This document shows, in pieces, positions 1 through 9,290 of a stretch of 64,000 bases of DNA. Position 1 is the stretch's first letter. The number at the start of each line of letters is the position of its first letter. A program made the translations under genes and the position numbers. The DNA lies in NCBI GenBank assembly GCA_910574455.1, contig CAJSYZ010000007.1, positions 682,001 to 746,000 of the forward strand, in the 5' to 3' direction. The stretch comes from Trichaptum fuscoviolaceum (taxonomy: Eukaryota > Basidiomycota > Agaricomycetes > Hymenochaetales > Trichaptaceae). The notes under the pieces were generated by a model that ran no database searches, was not told the origin of the DNA, and was given only the letters and a program-made list of their open reading frames with translations.

Positions 1-651
1 TGTAGGGAGATAGAGCTGTTGATGAGGGCTAGGCGGCGGCGGAGCGGTTTCGAAGTCATGGAGTCGATCTAGGTCAAAGATCGGGACATGTAGCTGCTCA
101 TGATATGCGTCGGGCGCAGCCTGCGGAGTGAGCTCGAGAGGGGAGGGATCGGCCATGGGTTGTGGTTCCGGGTCAGCAGGGACGTTGACCTTTCCGTTAA
201 CGATCTCCGAAGAGAGGAGCGATTGAAATTCGAATTCGTTGAACTGGTTCTCGAGTTGAGTAATAAGAACCTGATTCAAACGACGTACTAGTTCCTGATG
301 TTCGAAGGTGTCAACCTTCTGTTGCGATCGTCGACTGCTCTCAAACAGATCCAGCATCGTCTCCAAAATGTCATACATTTGCTGAGTGGTGTAGACAATA
401 TGGGGAAGGGGGCTGACAGTGACATTCTGAGTGAGGTCGCGAAGTTTGCCATTATGCAGAAGCGTAGCTGCACATTGTCGTCGTGTCTGTAGTGTCTGTT
501 GGAAGGTGATGCCGGGTAGAAGTTGCTCGAGATCGGGAGGAGGAAGGGTGCCGTCAATGAATCGCTGTCGCGTTGGTTTGACATTTCGAGGATGAGGGGT
601 TCGAAAGACGCGGTTCGGAAGTCCTTGACGAGTGTTGCGGATAGCTGGCAT
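1..651 (-). CDS. Accessory ORF after Pol, partial (3' end outside window)
   Basis: An uninterrupted minus-strand frame runs from an ATG at 649-651 to the window edge (217 codons). The ATG lies two bases after the TAA of the preceding ORF (TAACAATG), a stop-restart arrangement. The product begins MPAIRNTRQG and contains a helical, Gln/Leu-rich middle (about residues 85-150) followed by a Pro-rich acidic tail. I do not recognise a domain. It sits downstream of chromovirus Pol, where no standard gene is expected, and resembles its neighbours only in Pro/Thr-rich composition. It could be the 3' part of a longer frame-shifted protein. The length of the frame and the absence of stops support coding; the function is unknown. 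Confidence 0.45.
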   Translation of the reverse strand, partial: MPAIRNTRQGLPNRVFRTPHPRNVKPTRQRFIDGTLPPPDLEQLLPGITFQQTLQTRRQCAATLLHNGKLRDLTQNVTVSPLPHIVYTTQQMYDILETMLDLFESSRRSQQKVDTFEHQELVRRLNQVLITQLENQFNEFEFQSLLSSEIVNGKVNVPADPEPQPMADPSPLELTPQAAPDAYHEQLHVPIFDLDRLHDFETAPPPPSPHQQLYLPT

Positions 652-653
652 TG

Positions 654-1028
654 TTAGTGAACGGGGCAATACCTGCAACAACTGCAGACACAGATGGGGT
701 CTTCGTCGTAAGCTACGAAGTGTCGATGCGGTGTTCCTGCGTGTCGAACGCGTCGGCCTATCCAGGGGACGTAGGGGAGGTCGAGGAGGATGTGTAGGGC
801 TTGTAGAATCGGGGTGGCGTACTCCGGAGTGAAGAATGTGCGGCGGAGGACGAGGGTGGTGAGTTGGGGATGGGGATTGAGAGTCTTGAGTCGGCGGATG
901 TTGATATAGTCGGAGTGGGAGGGGTCAAAGATATAGTGTCGGACGAGGTCGAAGGGACTGAGAGGGGGTAGAGTGGGAGAGGGCGGAGGGGAAGGGTAGT
1001 CGTTGCGGGTGTCAGTTGCGGGTGCCAT
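654..1028 (-). CDS. Accessory ORF after Pol, unknown, Cys-rich C-terminus
   Basis: Minus-strand ORF starting at the ATG at 1,028 (an in-frame ATG at 1,043 is also possible). The product has a Pro-rich N-terminus, a compact middle with the segment FDLVRHYIFDPSHSDYINI, and a Cys cluster (CVCSCCRYC) just before its stop. That stop overlaps the start region of the next ORF by a TAACAATG junction. It overlaps the 758-1,195 ORF in another frame. The region between about 760 and 1,028 looks more protein-like in this frame than in the overlapping one, which is almost all Ser/Thr/Pro. This suggests a frame change between the two. Function unknown. Confidence 0.4.
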   Translation of the reverse strand: MAPATDTRNDYPSPPPSPTLPPLSPFDLVRHYIFDPSHSDYINIRRLKTLNPHPQLTTLVLRRTFFTPEYATPILQALHILLDLPYVPWIGRRVRHAGTPHRHFVAYDEDPICVCSCCRYCPVH

Positions 1029-1195
1029 GCTCCGTTTTGCCAATCGTTTGCATGATTGCCCCAGCCTGTTACCCAGAGGGGATCGATATCCTCAGCTGGT
1101 AGTAGAGGTCCAGGGTCAGTGGCTGCAAGGTTTTCTTCAGCGTCAAAAGGGGGCGCTTCGAACGTCGGAATAGGGGTGTCGAAGTTGAATGGCAT
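758..1195 (-). CDS. Accessory ORF after Pol, unknown, Pro-rich
   Basis: Minus-strand ORF with an ATG at 1,193-1,195 (the open frame reaches back to 1,417). The N-terminal third is distinctive (FDTPIPTFEAPPFDAEEN, then a Trp-rich WVTGWGNHANDW stretch). The rest is low-complexity Ser/Thr/Pro and overlaps the better-looking frame of the next ORF. I read this as the beginning of a module whose continuation may need a frame change near 1,030. No family recognised. It overlaps the end of the preceding ORF (stop at 1,143) by about 50 bases. Confidence 0.35.
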   Translation of the reverse strand: MPFNFDTPIPTFEAPPFDAEENLAATDPGPLLPAEDIDPLWVTGWGNHANDWQNGAWHPQLTPATTTLPLRPLPLYPLSVPSTSSDTISLTPPTPTISTSADSRLSIPIPNSPPSSSAAHSSLRSTPPRFYKPYTSSSTSPTSPG

Positions 1196-1766
1196 GTCGA
1201 GTGGGGATGTTCTCTTTGTCTGAGTCCGGGTCGTCGGTAGTGTGACTGGTGAGTGATTCCGTGGAGGTAGTGGGACTATATGCGGGAGAGAAAGGTTCCA
1301 AGGGCGGAGGGGATGTGGAATCTCTGGAAGTAGAAGTTTCGGAGGTCTGAACGGATGCCGGTTGCCGGTGAATGAATCGGAATCCATTCGGAAGTTGTAC
1401 TGATCCTTCAAGGTCATTTGTCTTGACCATTTGAATTAGTATGTAGAGTCCTATCGAAAGGTGTGCCTGGTGTAATGGAGTCGCATGGGTAAGAAGAGTA
1501 TCGATGAAATCGATGAGGTGATTGAGCGGTGGAGTGTTGGGTTCTTCTTGTTGATGAATGAAATTGAATAGGTGGAAAATGAGTGTGGGTTGACGGTTGG
1601 TCGGAGTTTCTGCTGCTAGTGTGCGAAGGTCATTAAGGATTTGTTCTTTGCTTATTTCCGTGGGTGGAGGGTCGTCACGAAGGGGTTGTGGAGATGGTAT
1701 CGGAGTAGGGCGGCGGCGGTTGATAGTGCGGTGTTGACGTGATAATGAACTGATTGTTCGGCCCAT
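1143..1766 (-). CDS. Accessory ORF after Pol, unknown
   Basis: Minus-strand ORF (internal ATG at 1,766; frame open from 1,817). The middle contains a helical block with Leu/His-rich stretches (LIFHLFNFIHQQ and HLSIGLYILIQM) and then GFRFIHRQ, followed by an acidic Ser/Thr-rich tail. Its general shape (helical repeat, then a short segment with an aromatic F-x-F motif) weakly resembles the preceding ORF, which has FVFTSSN after a similar helical block. The two may be duplicated relatives. This is only a visual impression and needs a profile comparison. Confidence 0.4.
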   Translation of the reverse strand: MGRTISSLSRQHRTINRRRPTPIPSPQPLRDDPPPTEISKEQILNDLRTLAAETPTNRQPTLIFHLFNFIHQQEEPNTPPLNHLIDFIDTLLTHATPLHQAHLSIGLYILIQMVKTNDLEGSVQLPNGFRFIHRQPASVQTSETSTSRDSTSPPPLEPFSPAYSPTTSTESLTSHTTDDPDSDKENIPTRHAIQLRHPYSDVRSAPF

Positions 1767-2229
1767 ATCTGACTGTAATCTCCGGGGTGTCTCTTCGATT
1801 AGATGAGGTGAATACAAATCGTTGAGAAAAGGTCCGATAGGGTCCTAGACCTTGGTCAATGCGTCGGAAAGACTCGTAAAGTAATTTCTGTGCAAGATCC
1901 TTGATTTCCGGTCGGATATCAAGTGAGAGGATGTATGCGCAGAAGTTAGCGAGGTCTGCTGGCTTGATCATCTTGCTAAGCGTTGGTGTCTGGTTGAGGC
2001 TGATATACTTCTTGAGAATTTGATGGATCGGAAGAATAACGGGTTGTTGTCTGATTCGGAGGTTTCTTTGAGTGGCATCCTTAGTTTGTTCCGGATGCGG
2101 AATGAAATCAAATGCAAGTTCGGTCATTTGATCCTGTGTGCCTTCTTGTATTCGGACAGAAGTTCCTGTGTATTCTCCAGTGAGTGTTCGGGTATCCATT
2201 GGTTCTGTGATGTTGGGTATCCTAGCCAT
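1675..2229 (-). CDS. Accessory ORF overlapping the Pol C-terminus, unknown
   Basis: Minus-strand ORF of 184 codons starting inside the chromodomain-coding end of Pol (Pol stops at 2,124) in a different frame. It contains a charged helical region (about residues 60-130, including DLAQKLLYESFRRID) and a Pro-rich tail ending in PPPPYSDTIS. A PPPPY-type motif can be a WW-domain/late-domain ligand in retroviral proteins, but here that is speculation. Overlap with Pol suggests translation by reinitiation, frameshift or a spliced message. Function unknown. Confidence 0.45.
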   Translation of the reverse strand: MARIPNITEPMDTRTLTGEYTGTSVRIQEGTQDQMTELAFDFIPHPEQTKDATQRNLRIRQQPVILPIHQILKKYISLNQTPTLSKMIKPADLANFCAYILSLDIRPEIKDLAQKLLYESFRRIDQGLGPYRTFSQRFVFTSSNRRDTPEITVRYGPNNQFIITSTPHYQPPPPYSDTISTTPS

Positions 2230-5200
2230 TTGACAAGATATTCACGCTTCTTCGGAGGTCCTCGGTGATTGAGTATCGCTTCAACTTCATATTCTTCTTC
2301 TCCTTCGATAAGTTCGGGTGGCGGTCGTGTGTAAGATGGTCCATGTTCGTCCGTTTCCTTGTGTGGAGTGAGAAGAGAAGCATGAAATACTGGATGTATT
2401 TTCCAATGCTCTGGTAGATCGAGTTGATAGACATTGTCCCTGAGCTTCTTGATGATCGTAAAGGGTCCTTCTCGTTTAGATTGGAATTTCGAGGGTAGTC
2501 CGGTTCGTCGGAGGTTCCTGGCTTCTAACCATACACTTTGTCCTTCTTCCAAGGGCTGGAAGTGTGATTCCTGTGTCTCACGCTGGAATTCTTGTGCGAG
2601 AGTTAGAGCTGCTTCGGCTTCGGTTCGGAGTTCCAATATCTTGATTAAGCGAGTTTGGAGTGTGGGGATGTTACTGTCGATCTCGGATTTTTCCGTAGGA
2701 AATGATGTTGGGTCGTATCCCATGAGTAATCGGAAAGGGGTCTGCTCTGTGGTGGAATGCTTGCGATTGTTGTGAGTGAATTCCATCATTGGTATGTATC
2801 GTGACCAATGTTGGGGGTGGTTTGCTGCGTAAATTCGGAAGTATGCTTCGATTTCCTGGTTCGTTCGTTCTGCTTGTCCATCTGTTTGTGGGTGATATGC
2901 TGTAGACATAGCTTGCTTGATGTGCAGTAAGCGGCATAGTTGTCTGAATAGTGTCGATGCAAATTGGGGTCCACGATCTGAGATTATTTTCCTGGGTAAT
3001 CCAAATCGTTTGTAGACATTGTCGATATAGAGTTGTGCAGTATCGAGTGCGGTGATTGTCTTGTTGCATGGGGTGAGTACTATTGCCTTGGTGCAATCGT
3101 GATCCACAATAACACATATGCTGTCATAGCCATTTGATTCCGGTAGGTCGGTAATGAAATCAATATTGACTGTAGCAAAGGGGTATGTGTCTTTGTCTGC
3201 GATGATCGGGCTGAGCGGAGGTACGAGTGGATGATGATTTATCTTCATCTGTTGGCAAATTGCGCATCCTTGCACATATTTCGAAATGAACTGCTGCATG
3301 CGGGGCCAGTAGTAGGTGCGTCGAATCTGTTCCATTGTGTTTGCTATTCCTGGGTGATTTCGCGTAGGGAGGTCATGATGAAGTCGTAAGATGTTTCTCA
3401 TGATTTCCTTGTTCTTCGGAACATAGATCTTGTTCCTAAAGTGTACAAGGTTATCCTTGATTGAGAAGTCGTTCATCTTTGGTTTCGTGAGGGGGAGTTC
3501 TTTCTGAATGAGTGTCATTGCTTTCTGAATGTCGCCTGTTTCGAGTCGAATCTTGTCATGAAGTTCGTCGATGTCAATGGTGTTTCGATCATCATCGTCC
3601 TGTTCTTCTATTTCGGCTTCGAGTATTTCCATCTCTTGAATGAAAACCTTTTCTGGTAGAAGTGTAACTTCGTTGTTGAGTTCTCCTTCCGTTTTAAATT
3701 GGTCGGGTCTCCGGGAAAGGGCATTGGATTGGATCATGTGTTTTCCAGGGACTGCTTGAATTTGGAGGGGGTAACGTGAAAGTTCGTTCTGCCATCGGGC
3801 TTGTCGAGGGGTTAATCGTTGTGGTTGTCGCCAATAGGTTAGGTTTTTGTGATCACAATGTACTGTGATAACGTGTGGGCTGCCTAATAGATAATGTCGC
3901 CATGTCTGTAATGCGCGGATGATAGCAAATAGTTCCCTGTCGTATATTTGCCAGTTTCGTTGCGTCGGATTAAGTGCTTGGGAGATGTATCCAATTGGTC
4001 GTAATTGGTTATCCTTGTCGAGTTGTCGTAGTACTGCACCAGTAGCTACGGCTGAAGCGTCGGTTTCGAGGTAGAATGGCTTGTTCGGGTCGGGTTGCAT
4101 AAGGAGTGGTTGTTTCGAGAATAAGTCCTTGAGTGTTTGAAAAGCATGTTGTTGTCGGTCGGTCCAAACGAATGGTATGTTTTTGCGTTTTAGTTGATCA
4201 AGGGGTCGGCATATGGTGGCATAATGGGGAATGAATCGCCTGTAGAAGTTTGTAAATCCTGTAAATGATCGTATGTCTCGTAGATTCTTTGGTGTCGGCC
4301 AGTCAACTATTCCTTGTATCTTCGTCGGGTCAGTCTTGATCTGTGACTCGGAGATAATGTATCCTAGGAATGGGACTTCGGTCTGGTGGAATCGGCATTT
4401 GGCGGGTTTGAGATATAGCTTGTGTTTCTTGAGGACGTCAAAAACTTCGAGGGTATTCGAGATAAGTTGTTGCATAGTGGCGGCATGGATCATAATGTCG
4501 TCCATGTAAACAATACACTTGTTTTCGCGGATTTGCTTTGCAAGTATATCATTCATGAAACGTTGAAAGGTGGCGGGTGAATTGCATAGGCCAAAGAACA
4601 TAACTGTTGGTTGAAAGTGTCCTTCTTCGCAGTTGAATGCGGCTTTCCATTGGTCTTCTTCCTTGATTCGAATGTTGTGGTATCCTTGTCGAATATCGAG
4701 GGTGGTGAAGTATTTGGATCCTTGGAGTTGATTCAATAGTGTCTGGGTGTTCGGTATCGGAAATCCATCGCGGATTGTATGCTCGTTTAGATATCGATAA
4801 TCCTGAATCGGTCGGAGGGTTCCATCTTTCTTGCTGATGAAGAATAATGGTGAGGTCATTGGTGATGCGGAGGGTTTAATGAATCTTTTCTTGAGTAGGT
4901 CATTAATAAGATCACGGAGTATGGGTCTTTGGTGGTACGGAGTATTGTAGGTTTTGAAGATTTTTGGTATGAATGAGGGTTTCGTCTTGATTTCGTGATC
5001 ATAAGGTCGTGCTGGTGGATATGTTTGGATTTCTTTTTCGGAGAAGATGTTGGCATAGGGCATATATTCCTTTGGGATGTCGAGTTTTTCTGGTGATGGT
5101 AGCTTCTGTTGTTTCTCTTGTTCCATTCGGGTTGAAATCGTAATCTTGTTTATGGTGATTGCATCGTTTCCCCAGTCTATCTTTGGTTTAGCTTGTTTAA

Positions 5201-5558
5201 ACCAAGGTAGACCTAGTATAACGTCGTCCTTTGGGATATGAGTGAGGTAGAAATGTGGTGAAAGAGTGTGGGGGTGTGTGATGTGGATTTGAGTTCGTTT
5301 GGTGACACTGCCTTCTGTGTTGAGTGTACCATCGGCGTTACTGACTAGTATGGGTTTGTCGATTTTCTGCGTTTTTAGTTTGAGTTTGTTGGCTAGTTTT
5401 GAGTTGATGAAATTGAGTTGTGCTCCGGTGTCGAGGTAGAGCTGAGAGTGTGTGAGGTTGTCCGTTAATGAGTACCGTGATGGGTATGCGAAAAGAGCGA
5501 GTGTTTCCGTTGATAGTGATGGTGTTGAGTTGAATCGGATTAACCAACTCGGAGTTGA
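2124..5558 (-). CDS. pol: Chromovirus Pol: protease, RT, RNase H, integrase, chromodomain
   Basis: The frame is open from the base after the Gag stop (5,559-5,561) to 2,124; the first ATG is at 5,126. In order: an aspartic protease active site (LDTGAQLNFIN, about 5,430); the RT palm with YMDD in IVYMDDIMIHA (about 4,500); RNase H (ETDASAVATGAVL); the integrase HHCC zinc finger (H..H, CAICQQ about 3,255) and the DDE core (FATVNIDFITDL ... IISDRGPQFAS, with a Glu in the region of TDGQAERTNQEIE); and a C-terminal chromodomain (YEVEAILNHRG ... YLVKWLGYP). Such chromodomains steer integration to modified histones. The beginning of the protease reads better in the neighbouring frame up to about 5,440, so one extra frame change is needed before DTG. 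It is either a mutation in this copy or a second recoding site. Confidence 0.9.
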   Translation of the reverse strand, partial: STPSWLIRFNSTPSLSTETLALFAYPSRYSLTDNLTHSQLYLDTGAQLNFINSKLANKLKLKTQKIDKPILVSNADGTLNTEGSVTKRTQIHITHPHTLSPHFYLTHIPKDDVILGLPWFKQAKPKIDWGNDAITINKITISTRMEQEKQQKLPSPEKLDIPKEYMPYANIFSEKEIQTYPPARPYDHEIKTKPSFIPKIFKTYNTPYHQRPILRDLINDLLKKRFIKPSASPMTSPLFFISKKDGTLRPIQDYRYLNEHTIRDGFPIPNTQTLLNQLQGSKYFTTLDIRQGYHNIRIKEEDQWKAAFNCEEGHFQPTVMFFGLCNSPATFQRFMNDILAKQIRENKCIVYMDDIMIHAATMQQLISNTLEVFDVLKKHKLYLKPAKCRFHQTEVPFLGYIISESQIKTDPTKIQGIVDWPTPKNLRDIRSFTGFTNFYRRFIPHYATICRPLDQLKRKNIPFVWTDRQQHAFQTLKDLFSKQPLLMQPDPNKPFYLETDASAVATGAVLRQLDKDNQLRPIGYISQALNPTQRNWQIYDRELFAIIRALQTWRHYLLGSPHVITVHCDHKNLTYWRQPQRLTPRQARWQNELSRYPLQIQAVPGKHMIQSNALSRRPDQFKTEGELNNEVTLLPEKVFIQEMEILEAEIEEQDDDDRNTIDIDELHDKIRLETGDIQKAMTLIQKELPLTKPKMNDFSIKDNLVHFRNKIYVPKNKEIMRNILRLHHDLPTRNHPGIANTMEQIRRTYYWPRMQQFISKYVQGCAICQQMKINHHPLVPPLSPIIADKDTYPFATVNIDFITDLPESNGYDSICVIVDHDCTKAIVLTPCNKTITALDTAQLYIDNVYKRFGLPRKIISDRGPQFASTLFRQLCRLLHIKQAMSTAYHPQTDGQAERTNQEIEAYFRIYAANHPQHWSRYIPMMEFTHNNRKHSTTEQTPFRLLMGYDPTSFPTEKSEIDSNIPTLQTRLIKILELRTEAEAALTLAQEFQRETQESHFQPLEEGQSVWLEARNLRRTGLPSKFQSKREGPFTIIKKLRDNVYQLDLPEHWKIHPVFHASLLTPHKETDEHGPSYTRPPPELIEGEEEYEVEAILNHRGPPKKREYLVKWLGYPTSQNQWIPEHSLENTQELLSEYKKAHRIK

Positions 5559-7705
5559 TCAAAAATTTCCATCATCATTGTCAAAATCGTCGTTGTCATC
5601 ATTGGGATCTGGCATTTCGTCTAGCATGTTGAACAATGCTTCCTGTTCCTGTCCATTGAGGTCTGTCATCATTTCATGGATCTGGATTGCGCGTTCAGCA
5701 ATCAAATCGTCCGGGTCGTCGGGTTCTTCGTCAAGTTCCATCGAGTTGATGTTTCGCTTCTTGAATCGTCCATTGTTTCGTCTGAAGTTGTTCTGGAATT
5801 TCCTTGGGGATTTTCCTGAGCTTCGGAACTTTGAGGTGCGTGCGGGACGCGAAGGGCATTTGTTTGCAAAATGTCCTGCCTTCTTGCAGTAGAAACAGAG
5901 TCCATCTGCTTGCGCTTTCTTCTTTTCCTCGGGCGTAAGCTTGTTGAAGTACATCGCGTAGAGCTTGAATGATTCTTCCAAATTTTCTGGTTCCTCGGGT
6001 TGGTCTGATTCGGGTTCAGAATCTATGTCCATTTCGTTGAGTCGTCGTCTGCGAAATTTGTTGAATCGAGGTCGATTATATGAGGATTGTCCATAACAGT
6101 TGCGGAGTCGATTGAACGGGCGGTTGTCCTGATAGATCTCTTCGTATGATTTTCCTATCTTCCTGGCTGCTTCGTAGTATGGTGCCATTATCTTTATTCC
6201 ATTGTCTGGAACTGGGATATCCTTCTGAAGTAGTGCGGTTCGCGTATGTCGCAGTAATCCATTCTTGAACATGGAAAAGAGTACTGTGAAGTCGGTAATG
6301 TTTGCTTCACGTGCGAGTCGCTGGAAGTTATGAATGTAATCGTCGATTTTGTCCGTAGGTGCTTGCTTAAGGCTAGAGAGTTCCTTGAATGCGTCGGCGA
6401 TGTAATCGGTTGAGATGAAATGTGACTTGAATTTGTCAACAAATTGTTGCCAAGTCATAACCCATTGTGCATTGTCCTGTTCGTCTTTAACATTCTTTGC
6501 AAAGATTGCAGCGGGTCCTTTGGTGCAAAAGGAGAGTGCAAATCGTATTTTGCGTTGATCGGTTGCATAGTCCAAATCGTTGAGTGCCAAGTAGTTTTCA
6601 ACAAGGCTAAGCCATCGGCTAGCTTCGCTTCGTTTGCCGGTAAAGTTAAAAGGTTTGTTTGCTCCGGTGCCTCGTGGTTGATGGTCTGCTTGATCGGCCA
6701 TTTCGACTATCACTGGGGTTCCTGGGGGTGTAGGTGACGGTGGGGGTGGGGGTGGCTGTGGAAGGTTTTCCTGATCGGGGTGTTCGTCGTTTTCCAGAAT
6801 TTGGGGTACAGGTGAGCTTCGGTTACTATTGTTGGCGTTAACTGATGTAGATCCTGCGGCTGAGTGTGCAGATCCTTCGGCGGTGTGTGCCGTGTGCTCG
6901 GCTTCGGTGTCTTCCGAATCTTCTGAGTCTTCTTCTGAACTTTCTTCTTCAGATTCTCGTCTGCGCCTTCTTAGTTCTCTTTCCTCTTTCTCTAGTTGCT
7001 CGAGAGTGAGGATAGTTTGTGTCTCCTGCGAAGTGTAGTTCTTGGGAAGTGGAGTCCAAGTGGGTATCCAAGTTGCGCCTTCTTCAAATCTGGTGTTGAT
7101 GCGGAGTCCTTCGAATTGTCCTACAAGTTCTGGTTCTTCGGATTCGAGTTCAGAAACAGGTGCGGGTGTTTCAGCCTTCGGTTGGGTGAATATGAGGAGT
7201 GGGGAGGTTTGTTCAGCTTTAGGTGCTGCTGCTGCGGCGTAGGATAATGAGGGTAGTGCTGTCGATTCAGCGGGTGGTGCTTCGGTTTTAGCTGGTGGTG
7301 CTTCTGGTTGAGTAGTGGTTAATGGCGAGTGTTGTGAAGGAGCGGGTGATGCGAGTTGAGAAGAAACAACTCTGAGTGAGTTAAGTCGACTGCCTGTTCT
7401 TGATGTTCTTGCAAGTATCTGGTCGATTTCTTCCTGACTGGGTTCGATTCCTGCGTACCAAGTATTAACCTGTTTGTAGTATGTGGTCGGGTTTTTGATT
7501 GTATGCGAGATTGCTCTCCAGGTGTCGTGTCCTGAGTGAAAATGAAGGTAGACTTTTCTTCTGGATTTGTCAAGTCTGTACCAGGCTCGGTTTACTGGGT
7601 CAAATTCAGCGTTTTCTGGGCGGGTAACTCCAACGGGTACTTGTGCTGCTATGGGTACGTATTTTCCTGGGACTGGTGGTCTGTCTTTCGGCGCCAGTTT
7701 AACGA
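5559..7705 (-). CDS. gag: Chromovirus Gag with long N-terminal extension
   Basis: Gag from the ATG at about 6,701 to the TGA at 5,559 has the Ty3-type capsid region (RWLSLVENYLALN ... WQQFVDKFKSHF ... DYIHNFQRLAREA) and a CCHC zinc knuckle (CFYCKKAGHFANKC) near 5,880, then an acidic tail. Upstream the same frame stays open without an ATG for about 330 codons, back to a stop near 7,705. It encodes a Glu-rich helical segment, a run of Ser/Glu/Asp and a Pro-rich linker just before the capsid. So the natural start is probably further upstream, reached by splicing or frameshift from the 7,722-8,820 ORFs. Capsid assembles the particle and the knuckle binds element RNA. Confidence 0.8.
5562..5568 (-). 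promoter_or_regulatory. Candidate -1 frameshift heptamer A AAT TTT at the Gag/Pol junction
   Basis: On the minus strand Gag ends ..GGA AAT TTT TGA. The seven bases A AAT TTT fit the X XXY YYZ slippery pattern in the Gag frame, immediately before the TGA at 5,559-5,561. A -1 slip gives TTG ATC AAC..., which opens a frame containing a sensible protease N-terminus (ORF to 5,338). Pol is otherwise in the same frame as Gag, so TGA readthrough is a rival explanation. Confidence 0.55.
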
Positions 7706-7721
7706 GTTACTGAAATTTAAT

Positions 7722-8820
7722 TCAGTTGGTGTCTTCGTTTGCTGGGGGAGTCGGAGTAACGGTTCGGCTTCCTTCTTCGGTTTCAACAGGGGGTGGAGTA
7801 ATGGATCGGATGGATGCTTCGAGAGGTGGGCTGGCAATTCGGGTGGGTGGTTCAGAGTGTAGTAGGTAACAAATACACTTCCGTATTTCGGTTGCAACGT
7901 CCTGGGGTTGTCCGGGCCAATAAACGATTGATGTGAGGTTCAAGAGGGTTTCTCTTTCGGAGAAATGATCAATGGTGTTGTCAACTTTGGTGTGGCAGAT
8001 TCCAATAAGGCCTTTGCGAAGGTAACAATCGGGAATGTATGGCTTTCCTTCAAACCAAAAGATGCCGTGTCGGTAGATCCAATTAATGGGGTCATGTCGT
8101 ATAGAGTGTAGACGGAGTTGGAGGTATTGTAGGTCGTATTTGGAGTTCTGTTGGATCGGATGAACTAATGCACTATTGACAAGGTGCTGATAGTTGTCTT
8201 CAATTAGTTGGTCGAAGTTGGGGGCGGGAGCGGGAGCTTGATTCGCCAGATTGATTAATCGGTTGTTGTAATGTATTCCTGAGTCGTCTTCCTGTCCTTT
8301 GGAAAGTTTGTCTGAGGTTTCCTAAAGTTCTGGAAGGTCCTGGAGCGGGTGTGGGAGTTCGTTCGGATGTTCGAGGTTGAGGGAAGGGACGTAGGGCTCG
8401 TTCTACGCTTGGGGGTGTAGTGATCGGAGGATTGGATTGATTCGGAGTTACTGGAGGCAGTAATCTGTTGTGCTCAGATACTTCGTTCCAATGGTGGCTT
8501 GGGTTCTCGAAATCTGTTCCTTCCTCGGCGGAGTATGCGTAGGTTTCCTGAGTAACGGTGGGTTCTAATCGAGGGGGTACAAGTTGATCGTAGAGGCTTT
8601 CGTTATCTTCTTGTGTTCGATGTTCGTACTCGGAATAGTCCTGTGGGTCTGTCCTGCTTTCGTCAAGTTCGGAGGGGTTATGAGGGGGTGTGTCGGATTG
8701 GTATGAAGTGGGTTGTAAGTCGTAGATGGAGACGGGGTTAAGGATGTTGATCCTTAGTACGCCTGCCAACGGTAGTTCCGTGCGATCGGCGAGTAGTATA
8801 GTAATCCTCAGGTTGGGCAC
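7722..8820 (-). CDS. Upstream ORF pair; integrase zinc-finger-like segment before Gag
   Basis: Two overlapping minus-strand frames: 8,820-8,200 (Pro/Thr-rich, starts at GTG) and about 8,319-7,722. The second reads WIYRHGIFWFEGKPYIP ... CHTKVDNTIDH ... VYWPGQPQDVATEIRKCIC. That pattern (R-x-G, aromatic run, P, then H..H spacing, YWPG, and C-x-C near V..I.KC) is strikingly like the HHCC zinc-binding domain that precedes an integrase core, though spacing is imperfect and the last Cys pair is C-I-C rather than C-x2-C. The same element already has a normal HHCC domain in Pol. This may be a domesticated or duplicated integrase N-terminus serving as part of a long Gag leader. Confidence 0.45.
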
Positions 8821-9243
8821 TTCCTTGGGTTATCAACCCTTTGAGCTACAAGAGTATGCGTGAGTGATATTAACGTCTTCGGATACCTTGTCCTTTCTGT
8901 CTTCCTAGGTTCGCTGGATAATCTGTTTTGATGTTCACCGTGTATTGCTGTCGTCTACGAGTGAGGGTATGCTTGTCTTCCGGCTGTGGCAGTTTCTGTG
9001 GTGGATGAGACCTTTCCCCTGCTTCCTTCTTCTCTTCAAGTTACGTTGGACGTGGCTAAGCTGCTTGAATGGGTCGCGATCCTCTGCTTCACGCTATCAC
9101 CAACCAAACGCGTAACAAGGACCGTAAATTCTGTCGTGAACCTGCTTAATTTCTGCGATTACTTGTCTGCTTGCTTCCTTCCAAGTATAACAGTGTATGC
9201 TTGGTGTATTCGATCGTACTGTCGTTCGTATTCCTTTCGTTCC
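8821..9243 (-). other. Chromovirus leader / LTR portion, left of the mariner insertion
   Basis: No credible ORF. This stretch is continuous with 12,525 onward once the Tc1/mariner element and one TA are removed. It should contain untranslated leader and part of the 5' LTR of the minus-strand chromovirus. No convincing primer-binding site complementary to a tRNA 3' end was seen; many chromoviruses self-prime. Confidence 0.4.
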
Positions 9244-9245
9244 TA

Positions 9246-9290
9246 AGGTAGTGGAAGTATAAACTAAGCAATACCGCGTAGCGCGTGGGA
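9246..9290 (+). repeat. Left terminal inverted repeat of the mariner element
   Basis: 45 bp, matching the reverse complement of 12,478-12,522 with one mismatch (G versus A at repeat position 38). Confidence 0.93.

Noticed and set aside
6829..7247. Ser-rich plus-strand ORFs
   Set aside because: They are antisense shadows of the Glu-rich N-terminal extension of Gag.
8830..8870. tRNA-like word (GAGCTAC, GGGTTATCAACCC)
   Set aside because: No acceptor stem or T-arm can be drawn around it; it lies in the chromovirus leader and looks like chance.
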